Assembly: GCA_029554925.1 (NCBI GenBank)
Contig: JAKPUV010000031.1
Location: forward strand, 1-9,984
Direction: 5' to 3'
Source: Candidatus Hydrogenedentota bacterium
GTDB lineage: Bacteria > Hydrogenedentota > Hydrogenedentia > Hydrogenedentales > CAITNO01
DNA length: 9,984 bases
Numbering within the stretch: position 1 is the stretch's first letter; every line of letters begins with the position of its first letter. A program made the position numbers and the translations under genes. The notes beneath the pieces are model-generated. The model did not search any database, was not told the DNA's origin, and worked only from the letters and a program-made list of their open reading frames with translations. This document shows, in pieces, positions 1-6,221 of the stretch.

Positions 1-52
1 GGCAGTTGCAGGCGGAAAAGGGAAAAGGTAAGCAAATTGGGGGTGGATGCGC

Positions 53-517
53 ATGGACAGTAACAAGTTCCTAATCGTGGTGGCCGCGGTGCTGGCCGCT
101 TTCCTGGGGTTGCCCATTGTGATGCAGCAGTTGAAGGCAAACCAGCAGGGCGCGGCGGCCACCGCCCCCGCTGCCGGAGCGGCGTCGGCGCCCGGGGCCG
201 CTCCCGCGGCGGCGGCGGCCACGCCCCGCGAACCGCCCCGCCTGAATGCGAGCAACATTGTGGGCACGGAATGGGCGATACAGGCGGACCAGTACAAGCT
301 CAAGGTCACCGTCATGCCCAGTGGTGTCCTGTATGTCTACCACCCCATGCTGAAGTCCATGATGGGTGTGGACTACATTCAGGGATCCTGGCAGCTCGAC
401 TACGACAAGTTCATCGTCTCGGGACAGTTCGGCGGGCAGACCATGAACGAGACCGTCTACATCTCCGGCGACAAGCTTATCTCCAAGGGCGGCACGCCGG
501 TGGAGCGGTTCAAATGA
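53..517 (+). CDS. Small membrane-anchored hypothetical protein
   Basis: No family recognised. The product is about 154 residues: a short charged N-terminus, one hydrophobic segment (about residues 6-24, FLIVVAAVLAAFLGLPIVM), a low-complexity Ala/Pro/Gly linker of about 30 residues, and a C-terminal domain of about 90 residues rich in alternating hydrophobic and aromatic positions (GTEWAIQ, YKLKVTV, GVLYVYH, GSWQLDYDKFIVSG, ETVYISGDKLISKGG). The layout suggests a signal-anchored protein with a small beta-rich, lipocalin-like domain outside the cytoplasm; that is inference from pattern only. ATG codons at 47 and 53 are in frame. I chose 53 because GGTGG at 42-46 then sits 6 bases upstream, whereas it abuts the ATG at 47. 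The last 8 bases overlap the 3' end of the convergent yhbY gene. The 52 bases before it are purine-rich, and I see no convincing promoter there. Confidence 0.72.
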   Translation: MDSNKFLIVVAAVLAAFLGLPIVMQQLKANQQGAAATAPAAGAASAPGAAPAAAAATPREPPRLNASNIVGTEWAIQADQYKLKVTVMPSGVLYVYHPMLKSMMGVDYIQGSWQLDYDKFIVSGQFGGQTMNETVYISGDKLISKGGTPVERFK

Positions 518-845
518 CGGGAGGGCGCCGGTTCGGCTTCGGGGCTTCGGGAAAGGCGATTTTGCGCTTTTCAGGGTCGGGGTGCCTGCGGAAGAACAGC
601 ACCACATGCCCGATGCGCCCCGGGATCACGCTGCCGGTGGCCTCGCGGATCTGTTCGGACAGGGCATCCTTCTCGTCCTTGAACTCGTTGAACCGGATTT
701 TCACCAGCTCATGGGCCTCCAGGGCCGCGTCCACCGCCCGGACCAGATTCTCGGTCACCCCCTGTTTTCCGACAAGGACAACGGCGTCCAGGGCCTGGGC
801 CAGGCCCCGGAGATGCTTCCGCTGGAGAGAGGTCAATTCTTCCAT
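510..845 (-). CDS. yhbY: YhbY/CRM-domain ribosome-assembly RNA-binding protein
   Basis: 111 residues forming one CRM (CRS1-YhbY) domain, close to the roughly 97 residues of E. coli YhbY plus a short basic, proline-rich tail. Visible hallmarks are the N-terminal helix LTSLQRKHLRGLAQAL, the GxxG loop in VLVGKQGVTENLV (GKQG at residues 26-29), the strand HELVKIRF (45-52), and the closing strand GHVVLFFRRHP (79-89). Members of this family have an IF3-C-like fold and associate with pre-50S ribosomal particles in the cytoplasm; that role is family knowledge. The ATG at 845 is supported by AAAGGA (854-859 on the opposite strand) with an 8-base spacer. The gene stands alone on this strand: the gene downstream is convergent, and the TPR gene upstream is divergent. 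Its final codons, PKPNRRPPVI, lie against and partly over the end of the neighbouring gene. Confidence 0.93.
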   Translation of the reverse strand: MEELTSLQRKHLRGLAQALDAVVLVGKQGVTENLVRAVDAALEAHELVKIRFNEFKDEKDALSEQIREATGSVIPGRIGHVVLFFRRHPDPEKRKIAFPEAPKPNRRPPVI

Positions 846-890
846 GAGACGATTCCTTTGCGGTGAATTCCCCCGGCCCCGGACGCGGGA

Positions 891-899
891 AGTCTAGCA
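891..899 (-). promoter_or_regulatory. Putative extended -10 promoter for yhbY
   Basis: Read on the minus strand, this is TGC followed by TAGACT: a TG dinucleotide one base upstream of a 4/6 match to TATAAT, the extended -10 pattern. No -35 hexamer is visible at 16-18 bases. It would start transcription about 40 bases before the yhbY ATG. It is the only plausible -10 in this GC-rich gap. Confidence 0.35.
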
Positions 900-959
900 C
901 AGCTTCCGCCCGCGGCACACGCCGCCGCCCGAAAAGTGGCGGACGGGTTTCCGGGCGCG

Positions 960-965
960 TATGAT
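960..965 (+). promoter_or_regulatory. Putative -10 box for the tail-anchored TPR gene
   Basis: TATGAT matches TATAAT at 5 of 6 positions and lies 40 bases before the chosen ATG at 1006, giving a leader of about 35 bases. No good -35 hexamer is present (TGGCGG at 17-base spacing is poor). If real, it excludes the in-frame ATG at 961 as the start, because that codon lies inside the box. Confidence 0.3.
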
Positions 966-1005
966 GAAACGGCGCGGTCACACCCTGCAACAAGGACACC
1001 AGACC

Positions 1006-2307
1006 ATGGCGATGACAAACGACGAGGCGTCCGCCCTGTACGAGGACGCGATGGCGAGGCTTCAGGAGGGAAACCACGGCGGGTGCCTTTCGCTTCTGGA
1101 AGATCTGGAGCGCGAGCGGCCGAACAGCCGCCATGTGACCTACTACCGCGGGGTGTGTCTGGCGCAGCTCGGCCGCCTGGACGAGGCGGAGGAGTGCGCG
1201 AAGCGTCTGGAGGGCAAGGTGGACCCCGCCACGCTCACCAAGCTCCGGGAGGAGATCTCGCAGGCCCGCCTGCGCCAGGCCGTGGAAAACCCGGCCCAGG
1301 CCGCGGAAAGCGAGCAGAACCTGCTGACCGTCCAGAACGTCTACCCCGGCTCCATGGAGGAGTGCCAGATGCAGGTGACCATCAGGTCCGGCGTCTTCCA
1401 CACGGGGGACGACCTGGCCATCGTCTCGCCGAACGGTCTGCGGACCGCGGCGCCCATCCTGCGCATCGGCACGGCAGAGGTGCCGCTGAACCTGGTGCGC
1501 GCCGGCCAGACGGCGTTCATGGTGGCGAAATGCGACCCGACGCGCGTGGCGCCGGGCGCCACCGCGACCTGCGAGGGCCGCGAGGAGGTCTACGGCGCGA
1601 CCATGGTGGTGTCGTCGGCGAAGCCCGAGGCGGTCGAGGGCACATCGGCCATGACGCCCGAGCTGCTCGCGCTGGAGCGCATGGTGAGGAAAGGGGAGTT
1701 CGCCGACGCGGAGCGCCTCCTGAACATCCACGCCCTGCAGCACCCGGAGCACTACGCCGCGAACCGCATTCTGGCGCAGGTATACCTTGACGCCCCGGCC
1801 CCCCTCGGGAACCTTCAGCTGGCCGTCACCCAGATACGCTCGGCCTACGCCAAGGGCGGCGCAGAGGACCCCTCGGTGATCCACCTGCTCGCGGAGATTC
1901 TCGGGCGGAACAAGGAGGGCGCGCAGGGCCTCCGTTTCCTTGAGCGCCTCTACGCGGCCACGAAGGACCCCGCGGCGCGGCAGGCCCTGGCCGACCGCAT
2001 CCACGCCTACCGCGACACCTTTTCCCTGGGCCGCGTCTGGCAGTTTTCCGATGAGTACGGAGAGGTGGTCTTCGAGACGGAGGACCGCGCCGAGGCGGAG
2101 AAGGCCGTGGCCAAGGGCGCGCTTCCCTCGAACGCCAAATGCCGGACGGACAACGTGGGAGACTGGCTGCCCATCGAGCGGGTGCTTCCCCGTGCGACCG
2201 CGGTTCCCGTTGGCGCCCCGCCCAAGTACAATCCGTGGTCCATCCTGGTGCTGGTGCTGCTGGTCGCGGTGCTGGCGGCCATCATTCTCCCGATGCTCTT
2301 CCGCTGA
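1006..2307 (+). CDS. Tail-anchored TPR protein with EF-Tu-domain-2-like and GYF-like modules
   Basis: 433 residues; no named family recognised. From N to C: a TPR-like helical pair (about 6-70, with ALYEDAMARLQEGNHGGCLSLL and YYRGVCLAQLGRLDEAEE); a beta domain (about 118-190, with SGVFHTGDDLAIVSP and LVRAGQTAFMVAKCD), whose Gly-Asp and Ala-Gly spacing resembles the second domain of translation GTPases; a second helical repeat region (217-335, with EFADAERLL and HYAANRILAQVYL); a small module (342-394, with VWQFSDEYGEVVFE, GALPSNAK and DWLPIERVL) resembling GYF_2/DUF4339 domains; and a C-terminal membrane helix (411-432) followed only by Arg. This predicts a tail-anchored protein with its bulk in the cytoplasm, probably a scaffold; that role is inference. 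The ATG at 1006 is preceded by AAGGA (992-996) at 9 bases. An in-frame ATG at 961 is disfavoured because it has no good ribosome site and overlaps a likely -10 box. Confidence 0.85.
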   Translation: MAMTNDEASALYEDAMARLQEGNHGGCLSLLEDLERERPNSRHVTYYRGVCLAQLGRLDEAEECAKRLEGKVDPATLTKLREEISQARLRQAVENPAQAAESEQNLLTVQNVYPGSMEECQMQVTIRSGVFHTGDDLAIVSPNGLRTAAPILRIGTAEVPLNLVRAGQTAFMVAKCDPTRVAPGATATCEGREEVYGATMVVSSAKPEAVEGTSAMTPELLALERMVRKGEFADAERLLNIHALQHPEHYAANRILAQVYLDAPAPLGNLQLAVTQIRSAYAKGGAEDPSVIHLLAEILGRNKEGAQGLRFLERLYAATKDPAARQALADRIHAYRDTFSLGRVWQFSDEYGEVVFETEDRAEAEKAVAKGALPSNAKCRTDNVGDWLPIERVLPRATAVPVGAPPKYNPWSILVLVLLVAVLAAIILPMLFR

Positions 2308-2316
2308 TCCGCGGAC

Positions 2317-3723
2317 TCAGTCCCCCCCGGCGTCCGCATCGGCGCCGCCCCAGAGTCCGCCCAGTTTGCGGCGGATGCGGGCGAGGCGCCCGCGAAGCTC
2401 CCCCGCGCCCGCGCACTCCCCCGACGGCGACGCGTCCAGAAGCGCCAGCGTCTCCCGGCACACCCGCTCCGCACGCGCCAGGTTCCGCGCGCGGTGCTCC
2501 AGGTGCTTGGCCAGCTCCGAAGCCCCCGCCGCGTCGGCGGGAAACTCCGCGTGCCACTGGTCCAGGAAGGCTTCCGTCTCCTCCCAGCGTCCCCGGCGTT
2601 TTCCGGCGAGGCTGAGCATCTCCAGACATTCCCGGCGCAGCGGCTGCGGCGCGTCGCGCCGGAGCCACTCGGCCCCCGCGGCCAGCACCTGGTCGTAGCG
2701 CTTCTCCCGGAAATGCAGGCGGATCAGCGACAGCTGGTCCTCGTCATGGTCGAACTCGCTGCCCTCGGGCCGGTCCAGCCGGCTGGACAGCGCCCCCAGG
2801 AGGGTGACCATGGAGAGGATGTCCACCCGGTGGTGGTAGAACACCCCCTCCAGCGGGCGCGCGTCGCGCGTGTGCAGGTACTCCAGCCAGCGCTCGGGGA
2901 TCAGGTGGCTCGGCACGTCGCCGTGGCGGCGCACGCCCAGCACCTCGCGCTCAAGGTTTCCCAGACTGCAATCGCTGAGGCGGCGTTTCCAGAAACGGCG
3001 CGCCGCGTGCACGAGGTCGAGATGGGCCAGGGCGTCGAAACGGCAGGGCATCCGGTGCTGCACGAAGCGCGTCCGCAGCAGCGGCAGGTCGAAGCTTTTT
3101 CCGTTGAAACTCACCACCGTCTTGAACCGGGAGAGCAGCCCGGCGATCCATGCCAGCATGGCGGGCTCGTCGTCATAGTCGCGCAGAAAGCACTGGTCCA
3201 CCCGGAACATGCCGTCCGCGTGGTAGCCCATGCCCACGAGAAAGGCGACGGTGCCCGCGCCGCCCGCGAGCCCGGTGGTCTCCGTGTCCATGAAAACCGC
3301 CTCGCGGGGGTCGGCCCCCGCGAGCGACTCGTCGCAGGCGGCCAGGGCCAGGTGCGCGCCCCGGCTCTCCAGTCCCGCGCCCAGGGAAAAGGCCCCGTGG
3401 AAATGCTCCAGGGGATACTCGCGGCGCAGGAGGAAGAAGGCGGACGCGTCGTCGCCGACGACCTCGCCTCCGAGCACTCGGTCCACCTCATAGTCGCCCA
3501 CGGCGGCGCGGCGGGCCTCCTCCTCGCGCCGTGCGGCCCAGTCCGCCCCCTGCATGAGCCCCAGCCGCTCCTGAAGCCGCCGCCGCGACTCCTCGGCCAG
3601 CGTTCCGCCCGCGGGGGGGGGCGTCTCTTCCGTGTTTTCCGGCGCGCGGGGCGGGGGCACGGGCAGGTCGCTGCCCCGCATGAGATTGAGTTTCCGGATC
3701 AGCTCGTCCCTGTCCATGGTCAT
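2317..3723 (-). CDS. mrfB: MrfB/YprB-type DEDDh exonuclease with C-terminal TPRs
   Basis: 468 residues. The nuclease core is a ribonuclease-H-like DEDDh fold: D146 and E148 in FMDTETTGL (Exo I), D212 in VVSFNGKSFDLPLL (Exo II), and H297 with D301 in YHHRVDILSM (Exo III). The two last residues are four apart, as in B. subtilis MrfB. A TPR-like region follows (about 328-430, with LHFREKRYDQVLAAGAEWL and GRWEETEAFLDQW). In Bacillus, MrfB is a metal-dependent DNA exonuclease acting with the helicase MrfA to repair mitomycin C lesions; I infer the same role here. The ATG at 3723 overlaps the mrfA stop as ATGA and has AGGGGG (3731-3736) 7 bases upstream, so translation is probably coupled. A second ATG lies at 3717. 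The disordered N-terminus (about 21-40) is proline-rich and encoded partly by a C9 run. The gene ends 9 bases from the convergent TPR gene. Confidence 0.93.
   Translation of the reverse strand: MTMDRDELIRKLNLMRGSDLPVPPPRAPENTEETPPPAGGTLAEESRRRLQERLGLMQGADWAARREEEARRAAVGDYEVDRVLGGEVVGDDASAFFLLRREYPLEHFHGAFSLGAGLESRGAHLALAACDESLAGADPREAVFMDTETTGLAGGAGTVAFLVGMGYHADGMFRVDQCFLRDYDDEPAMLAWIAGLLSRFKTVVSFNGKSFDLPLLRTRFVQHRMPCRFDALAHLDLVHAARRFWKRRLSDCSLGNLEREVLGVRRHGDVPSHLIPERWLEYLHTRDARPLEGVFYHHRVDILSMVTLLGALSSRLDRPEGSEFDHDEDQLSLIRLHFREKRYDQVLAAGAEWLRRDAPQPLRRECLEMLSLAGKRRGRWEETEAFLDQWHAEFPADAAGASELAKHLEHRARNLARAERVCRETLALLDASPSGECAGAGELRGRLARIRRKLGGLWGGADADAGGD
3613..3621 (-). repeat. C9 homopolymer in the mrfB coding strand
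   Basis: Nine consecutive G on the + strand, hence nine C in the sense strand, encode exactly Pro35-Pro36-Pro37 of MrfB. A one-base slip would frameshift the gene ahead of the whole nuclease domain. The reading frame is intact as given. It is either a candidate slippage site or simply GC-rich codon use; it is also a common site for sequencing error. Confidence 0.85.
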
Positions 3724-6029
3724 GCTTCGTCCCCCTGCTGCGGCGGGGCGGGCGTTTCCGCTCCAAGCACCAGTCGGGCCAGCGCCAGCGCGGTCCGCTT
3801 GCCGCGGGGGCCGGTCTCCGCGTCCGGCCCCACGCAGCTCGGGCAGCCCTCGCGGCAGGGGCAGCCGGAGAGCAGGGAGACGGCGGCCTCGAACAGCCGC
3901 CGGTGGTGGGTGTACAGCTTGTCGCTGAAGCCCACGCCGCCCGGATAGGTCTCGTAGAGGAACACCGTGGGCTTTTCCGACGCCGGTGCGCGGAGCATGG
4001 CCTGCGCGCGGAGGTCGCCGAGGTCGCAGAAGACGTAGACCGGGGACACCTGGCGCAGGGCGTTGGCCAGCCCGTTGAGCCCGCCGCCGACCTCCTCCTT
4101 CTCCATCCCCATCGCCTCCAGCGCCGCGCCGTCGAACTCCACCCAGTATCCCGTGGTGTGCATGGTCTGCTCGGGCAGGTGAATCTCGCCCCAGCCCACG
4201 TTCTCATGCGTGCCGAACTTGATCTTCTTGTAGATGGTGGGGAGCCAGGTCACGCTGAGCTCGCCGGAGCAGCGCGCGGCCGGCCCGTCCTCCTCCTCGC
4301 GGAACCGGTCCAGCACCTTCAGGTCCACCTTCATCTCCGCGTCGGTGTAGTAGTCCACCTCCACGGGCCGCGCGTGGGCCTTGCGGTTCTCCAGGTCCAG
4401 GGACTCGATCAGGTACTGCCGGGTCTCGTGAAGGTAGACCGCGTTTTGGTAGACCTCCACCGGCGCGGCAAAGTAGTCCACCTCGCCGATGACCCGGCCG
4501 TTGTCCGTCACATCCAGAATCACCACGTTGCCCGGGGCCGCGGTCCGCAGGCTGATGTCGGACGCGGGGTAGGTTTCGGCGCTCCAGTGCCACTTGTCGC
4601 GCACCTTGCGCAGCACCCGGCACTCGGCCAGGTAGTCCAGCAGGTGCGCGGTGGACTGCGCGTCCACGCCGAAGGCCTCCCCCTCCACAAAGGGCAGCTC
4701 GAAGGCGGCGCACTTCACATGGCTGGCGAGGATGACCAGGTTGTCCGGGTCGAGGGTGCCGTTCTCGCAGGGCTGCTCGAAAAAATACTCCGGGTGGCCG
4801 ATGATGTACTGGTCCAGCGGCGCGCTCGAGGCCACCAGCACCACGAGGGACACGGCGCTGCGGCGGCCCGCCCGGCCCGACTGCTGCCAGGTGCTCGCGA
4901 CGCTGCCCGCGTAGCCCGCCATGACGCAGGCGTCCAGGGCGCCGATGTCAATGCCCAGCTCAAGGGCGTTCGTGCTGACCACGGCCATCACCCTCCCCTC
5001 GCGCAGGCCGCGCTCGATCTCGCGGCGCTCCGTGGGCAGGTAGCCGCCCCGGTAGCCGCGCACAAGTCCCTCCGGCTTGCCCATCCGCCGCACCGCCTCC
5101 CGCAGATAGGTGGTCAGCACCTCCACGCGCAGGCGGCTGCGGGCGAACACAATGGACTGGATGTCCCGCGACAGCAGGCCCGCCGCGATGCGCGCCGCCT
5201 GCTTCACCGAGGACGCCCGGATGCCCAGCTCGTGGTTCACCACCGGCGGGTTGAAGAACAGAAAGTGCTTCTCCCCCCGGGGCGCGCCGTTCCGGTCCAC
5301 CAGGCGCACGGGCGCCTCAATGACCCGCTCGGCCATTTCCTTCGGGTTGGCGATGGTGGCGCTGCAGCAGATGAAGCGCGGAGAGGACCCGTAGAACGCG
5401 CAGATCCGCTTCAGCCGCCGGACCACGTTGGCCAGGTGGCTTCCGAACACGCCGCGGTAGTGGTGCACCTCGTCTATGACGACGAATTCGAGGTTCTCGA
5501 AAAGCCGGATCCAGATGGTGTGGTGCGGCAGGATGCCCGCGTGCAGCATGTCGGGGTTCGTCACGATGATGTGGCCCGCGTTGCGCACCGCCTTGCGCGC
5601 GCTGGCCGGCGTGTCCCCGTCGAACGTGTAGGTGCCGATCTTCACCTCCAGCGCCTCAATGGTCGAGGTGAGTTCCTGCACCTGGTCCTGCCCCAGCGCC
5701 TTCGTGGGGAACAGGTACAGCGCGCGGGCGTTGGGGTTCTCCATCAGGCGGTTCAGCACCGGCAGGTTGTAGCACAGCGTCTTGCCGGAGGCCGTCGGCG
5801 TGACCACGCAGACGTTCTCCCCCGCCATCACCGCCGACACCGCCTCGTGCTGGTGGCTGTACAGCCGCGTGACGCCCCGGCGGGCGTACCCCTCCGCCAG
5901 TTTCGGATGCACCCCGGCCGGAAAGTCCCGGTAGTCCCCCGGTGTCTCGGGAATCACCTCCCACCGCGTCAGATGGTCGCAGAACTCCGCGTCCCGCCGC
6001 AGTTTTTCGATCACTTGCGCCACGTTCAT
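3720..6029 (-). CDS. mrfA: MrfA/YprA-type DEAD/DEAH helicase with C-terminal zinc-binding (DUF1998-like) domain
   Basis: 769 residues, against about 749 for B. subtilis MrfA. RecA domain 1 has Walker A TPTASGKT (77-84), motif Ia FPTKAL, motif Ib TNPDML, Walker B DEVH (186-189) and motif III SAT (223-225). RecA domain 2 has IVFARSR, STNALELGIDIG and motif VI QQSGRAGRR (382-390). The C-terminal region (about 500-760) ends in C-x-C-x3-C-x2-C (C723, C725, C729, C732), the four-cysteine motif typical of this family. MrfA is a 3'-5' DNA helicase acting with MrfB in an excision pathway for mitomycin C damage in Bacillus; function here is inferred by homology and gene order. I chose the ATG at 6029: a promoter (-10 at 6058-6063) lies between it and the next in-frame ATG at 6089, and GGAAAGG (6042-6048) lies 12 bases upstream. 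The stop overlaps the mrfB start by four bases, so the two form an operon. Confidence 0.95.
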   Translation of the reverse strand: MNVAQVIEKLRRDAEFCDHLTRWEVIPETPGDYRDFPAGVHPKLAEGYARRGVTRLYSHQHEAVSAVMAGENVCVVTPTASGKTLCYNLPVLNRLMENPNARALYLFPTKALGQDQVQELTSTIEALEVKIGTYTFDGDTPASARKAVRNAGHIIVTNPDMLHAGILPHHTIWIRLFENLEFVVIDEVHHYRGVFGSHLANVVRRLKRICAFYGSSPRFICCSATIANPKEMAERVIEAPVRLVDRNGAPRGEKHFLFFNPPVVNHELGIRASSVKQAARIAAGLLSRDIQSIVFARSRLRVEVLTTYLREAVRRMGKPEGLVRGYRGGYLPTERREIERGLREGRVMAVVSTNALELGIDIGALDACVMAGYAGSVASTWQQSGRAGRRSAVSLVVLVASSAPLDQYIIGHPEYFFEQPCENGTLDPDNLVILASHVKCAAFELPFVEGEAFGVDAQSTAHLLDYLAECRVLRKVRDKWHWSAETYPASDISLRTAAPGNVVILDVTDNGRVIGEVDYFAAPVEVYQNAVYLHETRQYLIESLDLENRKAHARPVEVDYYTDAEMKVDLKVLDRFREEEDGPAARCSGELSVTWLPTIYKKIKFGTHENVGWGEIHLPEQTMHTTGYWVEFDGAALEAMGMEKEEVGGGLNGLANALRQVSPVYVFCDLGDLRAQAMLRAPASEKPTVFLYETYPGGVGFSDKLYTHHRRLFEAAVSLLSGCPCREGCPSCVGPDAETGPRGKRTALALARLVLGAETPAPPQQGDEA

Positions 6030-6030
6030 G

Positions 6031-6040
6031 GGGCCGGCCC
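6031..6040. other. 10-bp perfect palindrome between the mrfA ribosome site and start codon
   Basis: GGGCCGGCCC is its own reverse complement and fills nearly the whole spacer between GGAAAGG (6042-6048) and the mrfA ATG (6027-6029). It has no loop, so it is a weak hairpin at best. It could be a protein site, a methylation target, or chance in GC-rich DNA. Confidence 0.4.
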
Positions 6041-6053
6041 GCCTTTCCGATAG

Positions 6054-6071
6054 ACTGAATATACCATCAGT
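6054..6071. promoter_or_regulatory. Inverted repeat resembling a LexA/SOS box over the mrfA -10 element
   Basis: ACTGAATATACCATCAGT contains the perfect 5-bp arms ACTGA and TCAGT with an 8-base spacer, equivalently CTG-N10-CAG. The LexA operator of E. coli and relatives has the same core (CTG-N10-CAG within ACTG-N10-CAGT) with an AT-rich centre; here the left half of the spacer, aatata, is AT-rich and the right half departs from the consensus. It covers the whole -10 box of the mrfA promoter (6058-6063), where a repressor would block RNA polymerase. LexA sites differ between phyla, no lexA gene is in view, and this is a single site, so assignment to LexA is inference. It could be the operator of another dimeric regulator. 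Confidence 0.5.
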
Positions 6072-6086
6072 GGTTTGGGCATGCAA
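6058..6086 (-). promoter_or_regulatory. Putative sigma-70-type promoter for mrfAB
   Basis: On the minus strand, TTGCAT (6081-6086) is followed after exactly 17 bases by TATATT (6058-6063, 5/6 match to TATAAT). The -35 hexamer keeps only TTG. Initiation would fall near 6050, giving an mrfA leader of about 20 bases that contains GGAAAGG. This supports the ATG at 6029 and makes the upstream ATG at 6089 untenable for this transcript. Confidence 0.5.
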
Positions 6087-6118
6087 CATTTCCCTCGCCG
6101 GTTTGGCGAAAAACCGGG

Positions 6119-6124
6119 TATAAT
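6119..6124 (+). promoter_or_regulatory. Perfect TATAAT -10 box for the receiver-domain gene
   Basis: TATAAT is preceded by CGGG, and no convincing -35 hexamer lies at 16-18 bases (CGCCGG at 17). Transcription would start near 6131, close to a small inverted repeat CTGC-GGT-GCAG (6130-6140). It leaves a leader of about 90 bases to the ATG at 6222, or about 34 to the GTG at 6165. The lack of a -35 suggests it may need an activator. Confidence 0.45.
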
Positions 6125-6221
6125 TTGTCCTGCGGTGCAGTGAAGCGCAAGAGGACTTTCCCGGGTGGAGGCGCAGGGCGCGTTGTCCGTCCAGGGGAAG
6201 ACGAAGCAGGCGGGCGTCACC

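Noticed and set aside
6..34. TTGCAG-17-TAAGCA as a promoter for the first gene.
   Set aside because: The -10 match is too poor, and initiation would leave almost no leader before the start codon.
961..1005. Longer start for the tail-anchored TPR gene at the ATG at 961.
   Set aside because: It overlaps the likely -10 box and has no ribosome site, while the ATG at 1006 has AAGGA at 9 bases.
709..2004. A 431-codon minus-strand frame opposite the TPR gene and overlapping yhbY.
   Set aside because: It overlaps two better-supported genes, has a composition typical of antisense frames, and shows no recognisable motif.
2304..2320. CTGATCCGCGGACTCAG as an intrinsic terminator between the TPR gene and mrfB.
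   Set aside because: Much of the symmetry comes from the two facing TGA stops plus an 8-bp palindrome. There is no loop and no T tract in either direction.
3903..6053. A 716-codon open frame on the + strand opposite mrfA.
   Set aside because: It is the mirror frame of a strongly conserved helicase gene. The translation is His/Arg/Val/Gly-rich with no domain, which is the usual artefact of high GC at third positions.
6030..6089. Longer mrfA start at the ATG at 6089.
   Set aside because: It would place the promoter -10 and operator inside the coding region, and it adds 20 residues not expected in the family. Its upstream GAGGG is only 2 bases from the ATG.
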